Origin: Brevundimonas sp.
GTDB lineage: Bacteria > Pseudomonadota > Alphaproteobacteria > Caulobacterales > Caulobacteraceae
NCBI RefSeq assembly: GCF_030656255.1
Contig: NZ_JAUSOE010000104.1
Coordinates: 1 to 64,000, forward strand
DNA: 64,000 nt
Reading direction: 5' to 3'
Positions within the stretch are counted from its first letter, which is position 1. Every line of letters begins with the position of its first letter. Below are positions 59,979 to 64,000 of this stretch, one piece after another. Below the pieces are notes generated by a model. The model worked only from the letters and a program-made list of their open reading frames with translations. It had not been told where the DNA came from and ran no database searches. The translations under genes and the position numbers were made by a program.

Positions 59979-60105
59979 CCGCTCATCCCGGCGAAAGCCG
60001 GGACCCAGTTCTTTCGCTCGGCAGTGCGCTGGAACAACAGCGGCGGGCCCTCGCTATATCTAAACGCCCAAAGCCCTGGGTCCCGGCTTTCGCCGGGATG
60101 AGCGG
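59979..60105. repeat. long inverted repeat with perfect 30-bp arms, each arm itself a hairpin
   Basis: CCGCTCATCCCGGCGAAAGCCGGGACCCAG (59979-60008) and its exact reverse complement (60076-60105). Confidence 0.95.
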
Positions 60106-60117
60106 AGTGTAGAGACG

Positions 60118-61104
60118 TTATCGCGTCCGCATCGCCTCAAGCACCGCTCGCGCCGCGCGCTCGGTTTCGGCCAGGGGTTCGTAGGTCCAGCCGTCCAGGG
60201 CGCCGTTGAAGGGGCGGGTGGCGCCGCTTTCGGCCAGATCGTCATGCAGCCGGGCGAACTTGTCGCCGGACTTCAGCGCGATCATGGGCAGGATATGGAC
60301 GGGACGGCCGGTCGAGGCGGCCTCGGCGGCCATGTTGGCGCTGTCCTCGGTGACCAGGATGTGGTCGGCGAAATGCAGGAAGCCGAACATCGGGTTTTCG
60401 CCAGCGCCATCCCAGATCCAGCCGGGCAGGTCCGACAGCCGCGCCGTCATCACGGCCTTGGCGGCCTCTGGCGTGCGGCGTGAGAAGGTCAGCATCAGCG
60501 ATCCCCCGGACGCGCGGACGGCGTCCGCGATCTGGTCGGCCAGGTCCGCCGCATGGGCTTCGGTCAGGTCGAAGGCCTTGGACTTGCCGCCGATCAGCAC
60601 GGCGACCCGGGGGTGGGGCAGGGGGGCGATCCGGTCGGCGAAGGCCGGGGCGGCCTGGGCGATCCGGTCGGGCGTGATGCGGTGGGGCGAGCCGGTGATC
60701 TCGAAGACATTGTCGCCCGACAGGCCGTCGTGGGCGGGGGCGACGACCATGTCGTAACGTTCCGTCGCCCAGCGCGGGTCCTGGGTCTGGACCACGAAGG
60801 TGCGGTTCTGGCTCCAGGCCTTGACGCGGGTCGAGAGCGGCAGGGTGGCGCGGCCGGTGGCGATCCACAGATCGGGCCAGGGCGCGGTCAGCGGGTCGGA
60901 CGTCGGCGCCAGCATGGCCGGGGTCTTGAAGGCCGATGGCAGGCGGTCGAACAGGGGACGCCAGCGGATGTGTTTGACGGCAATCTCGGCCGGGGTCAGG
61001 CGTTCAACCGCCTCGGCCAGGCCCAGGGCCTGGTTCTCGATGCCTGCGCGGCCGTCCGAGACGACCCAGATGGTCAGGACGTGGGAAGACGAGGGGGCGG
61101 TCAC
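60118..61104 (-). CDS. ELM1/DUF1022-family protein
   Basis: IWVVSDGRAGIENQALGLAEAVERL...VLIGGKSKAFDL. GTG start at 61104 overlaps the upstream VOC stop. Confidence 0.85.
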   Translation of the reverse strand: MTAPSSSHVLTIWVVSDGRAGIENQALGLAEAVERLTPAEIAVKHIRWRPLFDRLPSAFKTPAMLAPTSDPLTAPWPDLWIATGRATLPLSTRVKAWSQNRTFVVQTQDPRWATERYDMVVAPAHDGLSGDNVFEITGSPHRITPDRIAQAAPAFADRIAPLPHPRVAVLIGGKSKAFDLTEAHAADLADQIADAVRASGGSLMLTFSRRTPEAAKAVMTARLSDLPGWIWDGAGENPMFGFLHFADHILVTEDSANMAAEAASTGRPVHILPMIALKSGDKFARLHDDLAESGATRPFNGALDGWTYEPLAETERAARAVLEAMRTR

Positions 61105-61523
61105 GCGTCGATCGACGCCGGCCTGACCCATGTCATGGCCTCGAGCTTGTTTCCGTCAGGGTCGCGCAGGAAGGCGGCATAGTAGCCTGGCGCATAGTCG
61201 GGCCGGAAGCCGGGGGCGCCGTCATCGCGGCCGCCCGCCGCCAGACCCTGGGCGTGGAAACGATCAACGGCGCCCCGATCGGATGCGGCGAAACAGACAT
61301 GCACGCCATTGCCGGCCGAGCATGGCTGGCGATCATGGGGGATGGAGGCCCAGAACTCGGGAAAAGCGCGGCCATAGGCCACGCCCATGACATGCTCCAT
61401 GACCCTGCTGATCCCCAGTGCGCCGAGCGCGGCGTCATAGAAGGCGCCCGCCTTCTCAAGGTCGGAGACGCCCACAGAAACATGCGACACCAGAGGCGGG
61501 CGTGTTTCTGCGGCGTCGGTCAC
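61101..61523 (-). CDS. VOC-family (glyoxalase-like) protein
   Basis: LVSHVSVGVSDLEKAGAFYDAALGALGI...AAFLRDPDGNKLEAM. Confidence 0.9.
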   Translation of the reverse strand: MTDAAETRPPLVSHVSVGVSDLEKAGAFYDAALGALGISRVMEHVMGVAYGRAFPEFWASIPHDRQPCSAGNGVHVCFAASDRGAVDRFHAQGLAAGGRDDGAPGFRPDYAPGYYAAFLRDPDGNKLEAMTWVRPASIDA

Positions 61524-61527
61524 GATC

Positions 61528-62001
61528 TTACTTCCACTCGACCTTGAGGATCTCGTAGGCCTTGACGCCGCCGGGGGTGTTGACCTCGACCACGTCGCCG
61601 ACTTCCTTGGAAATCATGGCGCGGGCGATGGGCGAGGCGATCGAGACCTTGCCCTTCTTCACGTCGGCTTCGTGTTCGCCGACGATCTGATAACGGGCCT
61701 CATCCTCGGTGTCCTCGTCGACCACGGTGACCGTGGCGCCGAACTTGACCTGGCTGCCCGACAGTTTCGACACGTCGATGACCTGGGCGCGGCTGATCTT
61801 GTCCTCGATCTCGGCGATCTGGCCTTCGATCCAACCCTGACGCTCCTTAGCGGCATGGTATTCAGCGTTTTCGGACAGGTCGCCATGCTCGCGGGCCTCA
61901 GAGATGGCCGCAATGACGCTCGGCCTTTCGACCGATTTCAATTGCTTCAGTTGATCGTCGAGGGCGCGATAGCCCTCGGCCGTCATCGGCACTTTTTCCA
62001 T
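61528..62001 (-). CDS. greA: transcription elongation factor GreA
   Basis: [69 protein letters not shown]. Confidence 0.97.
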   Translation of the reverse strand: MEKVPMTAEGYRALDDQLKQLKSVERPSVIAAISEAREHGDLSENAEYHAAKERQGWIEGQIAEIEDKISRAQVIDVSKLSGSQVKFGATVTVVDEDTEDEARYQIVGEHEADVKKGKVSIASPIARAMISKEVGDVVEVNTPGGVKAYEILKVEWK

Positions 62002-62147
62002 TGGTGTCGTGATTTTTCTGGTTCGCCCGGAGACTGGAAAGACGCGGAGTAGGCACACAAAAGGCCGCGGGGCGGGCGCGGCCGGGCATCAATATTAGGG
62101 TTTCTCGTTCAGGAATTCAAGAGCGAGCCCCGTTATCGATGGAGGCG

Positions 62148-62348
62148 TCAGGCGCGGGCGGGCGGTTCGGACTTGTTGTCGCGGCGCAGGACGCCCTTGA
62201 TCAGGCTGTAGGCCAGCCAGGCGACGGCGGCGAGACCGGCCAGCATGAAGAGGCCGGACACAAGGGCGGCGCCGGCGGCCATGAAGGCCAGGACGAAGGC
62301 TACCGCCGCCGTCAGGCCCGCTACGATCTGGATGGTTCGAAACTGCAT
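62148..62348 (-). CDS. small two-TM hypothetical protein
   Basis: IVAGLTAAVAFVLAFMAAGAALVSGLFMLAGLAAVAWLAYSLIKGVL. Confidence 0.6.
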   Translation of the reverse strand: MQFRTIQIVAGLTAAVAFVLAFMAAGAALVSGLFMLAGLAAVAWLAYSLIKGVLRRDNKSEPPARA

Positions 62349-62401
62349 GAACCCTTAACGTCCGGGACGGCGTGAGGTTGCGTCCGACGCCCCTGTTCGC
62401 C

Positions 62402-63067
62402 TCAGGCGTAGCTGTAGGCCCCGCCCCGTTCCAGCGCGCGGCGGTAGGCCGGACGGGCGTGGATCTTGTCGAGGAAGGCCTTCAGCCGGGGCTTGGTCGC
62501 GGCGTCGAAGGCCCGGTCGGCGCCGGCCTCGACGGGGAAACTCATCATGATGTCGGCGGCGGTGAACTGGTCGCCGGCGAACCATTCGGACCGACCCAGT
62601 TCGTCCTCCCAGAAGCCCACATGGGTGCGAAGCTGGGGATCGACGAAACTGGTCAGGGCCTTGGTCGCGATGCTGTTGACCAGAGGCTTCAGCAGAGCGG
62701 GCGCCCGACGGGGCAACATGCCGAAGACCAGTTTCAGCAGCAGGGGCGGCATGGCCGACCCCTCGGCGTAATGGAGCCAATAGGTGAAACGTCGGCCGTC
62801 CTCGGTCCCGGCGGCCGGGCGCAGACGGCCCGCGCCATAGGTCTCCAGCAGATATTCGACCACGGCGCCGGTTTCGGCGACCTTGACCCCGCCGTCCTCG
62901 ATCACGGGGGACTTGCCCAGCGGGTGAATGGCCAGCAATTCGGGCGGCGCCAGGCGGCTGGACGCGTCGCGTTCGTAACGGATCACCTCATAGTCCAGCC
63001 CCAGTTCTTCCAGCAGCCACAGCACGCGCTGAGAGCGGCTGTCGTTCAGGTGGTGGACTTTGATCAT
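62402..63067 (-). CDS. glutathione S-transferase
   Basis: IKVHHLNDSRSQRVLWLLEELGLDYEVIRYERDA thioredoxin-fold N-terminus, GST_C motifs. Confidence 0.93.
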   Translation of the reverse strand: MIKVHHLNDSRSQRVLWLLEELGLDYEVIRYERDASSRLAPPELLAIHPLGKSPVIEDGGVKVAETGAVVEYLLETYGAGRLRPAAGTEDGRRFTYWLHYAEGSAMPPLLLKLVFGMLPRRAPALLKPLVNSIATKALTSFVDPQLRTHVGFWEDELGRSEWFAGDQFTAADIMMSFPVEAGADRAFDAATKPRLKAFLDKIHARPAYRRALERGGAYSYA

Positions 63068-63126
63068 GGGGGAACTCCGTTCGAACGGCGACGACTATTC
63101 CCCGCCGCCGTCGGGGAAGTCCAGAC

Positions 63127-63327
63127 CTATCGCGGGGTGCGGCCGCTCCAGCGGGTGCGGGGTTGCGGGCGCGCCTTGGGGGCTGCGCCTTCGCGGCGAT
63201 TTCGCCAGACCTCATAGGCCAGGGTGGCGAGGGCCAGCTTGCCGGCGTGCCGGCCGGCGACGCGGCGGCCGCCCCTGGACAGCAGCAGGCCGCCGAGCAG
63301 TGGGACGAGTTTGTGCAGACGGGACAT
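63127..63327 (-). CDS. small basic hypothetical protein
   Basis: MSRLHKLVPLLGGLLLSRGGRRVAGRHAGKLALATLAYEVWRNRREGAAPK. Confidence 0.5.
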   Translation of the reverse strand: MSRLHKLVPLLGGLLLSRGGRRVAGRHAGKLALATLAYEVWRNRREGAAPKARPQPRTRWSGRTPR

Positions 63328-63453
63328 GGGTCTGTCCTTCGTCGGCTCAACGCGTCGGCGGGCGGTGCGTTTCGACCTGCGACGACATGAACTGAAGGCC
63401 GGTCACAGAAGGTTTGGCGCGCGCGACGACGAAAGCGATGCTAGCCGTGCGTC

Positions 63454-64000
63454 ATGAACAGATCTCGCGTCGCCGCCTTCTTCACCTCCCTGAGCTTTTT
63501 CGTCATTGCGGCCCTGGTCGCCGGCGTCGTGGTCGGCGCCCTGGCCCAGGAGACCGACGCCCCCTGGCTGACCGGAACATTGGGCGTGGTCGAGAGCCTG
63601 GGCCAGGTGTGGCTGAACGCCCTGCGGATGACGGTCATTCCCCTGGTGTTCAGCCTGCTGGTGACGGGCATCGTCTCCATCGCCGACGCCGCCTCCACAG
63701 GGCGGATCGCCGTGCGGGCGTTGATGGTGTTCGGCGTGCTGCTGGTCGGGGCGACGGTCTATGCGATCCTGGCGGGTCTGGGGCTGCTGGCCCTGTGGCC
63801 GATCGATCCGGAGGCGGGGCGGGCCCTGCTGGCCGGGGTTCCGGCGGACTCGCTGGCGACCGTGGGCGAGGCGGCGCGGACCGACGGGCTGCGGGCCTTC
63901 CTGGCCAGTCTGGCGCCGGCCAATCTGATCAAGGCGGCGGCCGACGACGGGGTGCTGGCCGTGGTGGTCTTCGCCCTGGCCTTCGGCTTCGCCGCGACCC
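63454..64000 (+). CDS. dicarboxylate/amino acid:cation symporter (DAACS), truncated by right window edge
   Basis: MNRSRVAAFFTSLSFFVIAALVAGVVVGALAQE...LNALRMTVIPLVFSLLVTGIVSIAD; open to the window end. Confidence 0.9.
   Translation, partial: MNRSRVAAFFTSLSFFVIAALVAGVVVGALAQETDAPWLTGTLGVVESLGQVWLNALRMTVIPLVFSLLVTGIVSIADAASTGRIAVRALMVFGVLLVGATVYAILAGLGLLALWPIDPEAGRALLAGVPADSLATVGEAARTDGLRAFLASLAPANLIKAAADDGVLAVVVFALAFGFAAT

Overview
The window is high-GC alphaproteobacterial chromosome. Gene content and order suggest Caulobacteraceae, probably Brevundimonas-like (inference only). Most of it is core or housekeeping: LiuR-type MerR regulator plus acyl-CoA dehydrogenase, SelO, NhaA, RND efflux pump and adaptor, LepA, UvrB, SLC13 permease, M14 peptidase, AdaA-like/Ogt pair, IlvA, a nadA-(M50 protease)-nadB-nadC cluster, two SleB-type hydrolases, a large PAS hybrid kinase, Dps, an HWE kinase with response regulator, TrxB, ELM1/DUF1022, GreA, GST and a DAACS symporter cut by the right edge. 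There are three large TonB-dependent receptors. The most notable points are: (1) an AT-richer Oar-like TonB receptor unit (about 9.35-12.78 kb) bracketed by a ~130 bp direct repeat made of the 3' end and terminator of the preceding receptor; (2) an accessory interval between lepA and uvrB (20.5-25 kb) where palindromic intergenic repeats alternate with DUF559- and DUF3883-type nuclease-like genes and an AT-rich DUF5677-like gene; (3) an Ada/AraC/AlkA-type fusion that appears to have lost most of its HhH-GPD glycosylase core; (4) a cassette of two paralogous membrane proteins plus an XRE regulator behind a 34 bp palindrome; (5) several operator-like palindromes (LiuR-type, nadA leader, PadR). 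No rRNA, tRNA, CRISPR array, transposase or integrase was recognised. All family assignments come from reading the translations; no database search was run.
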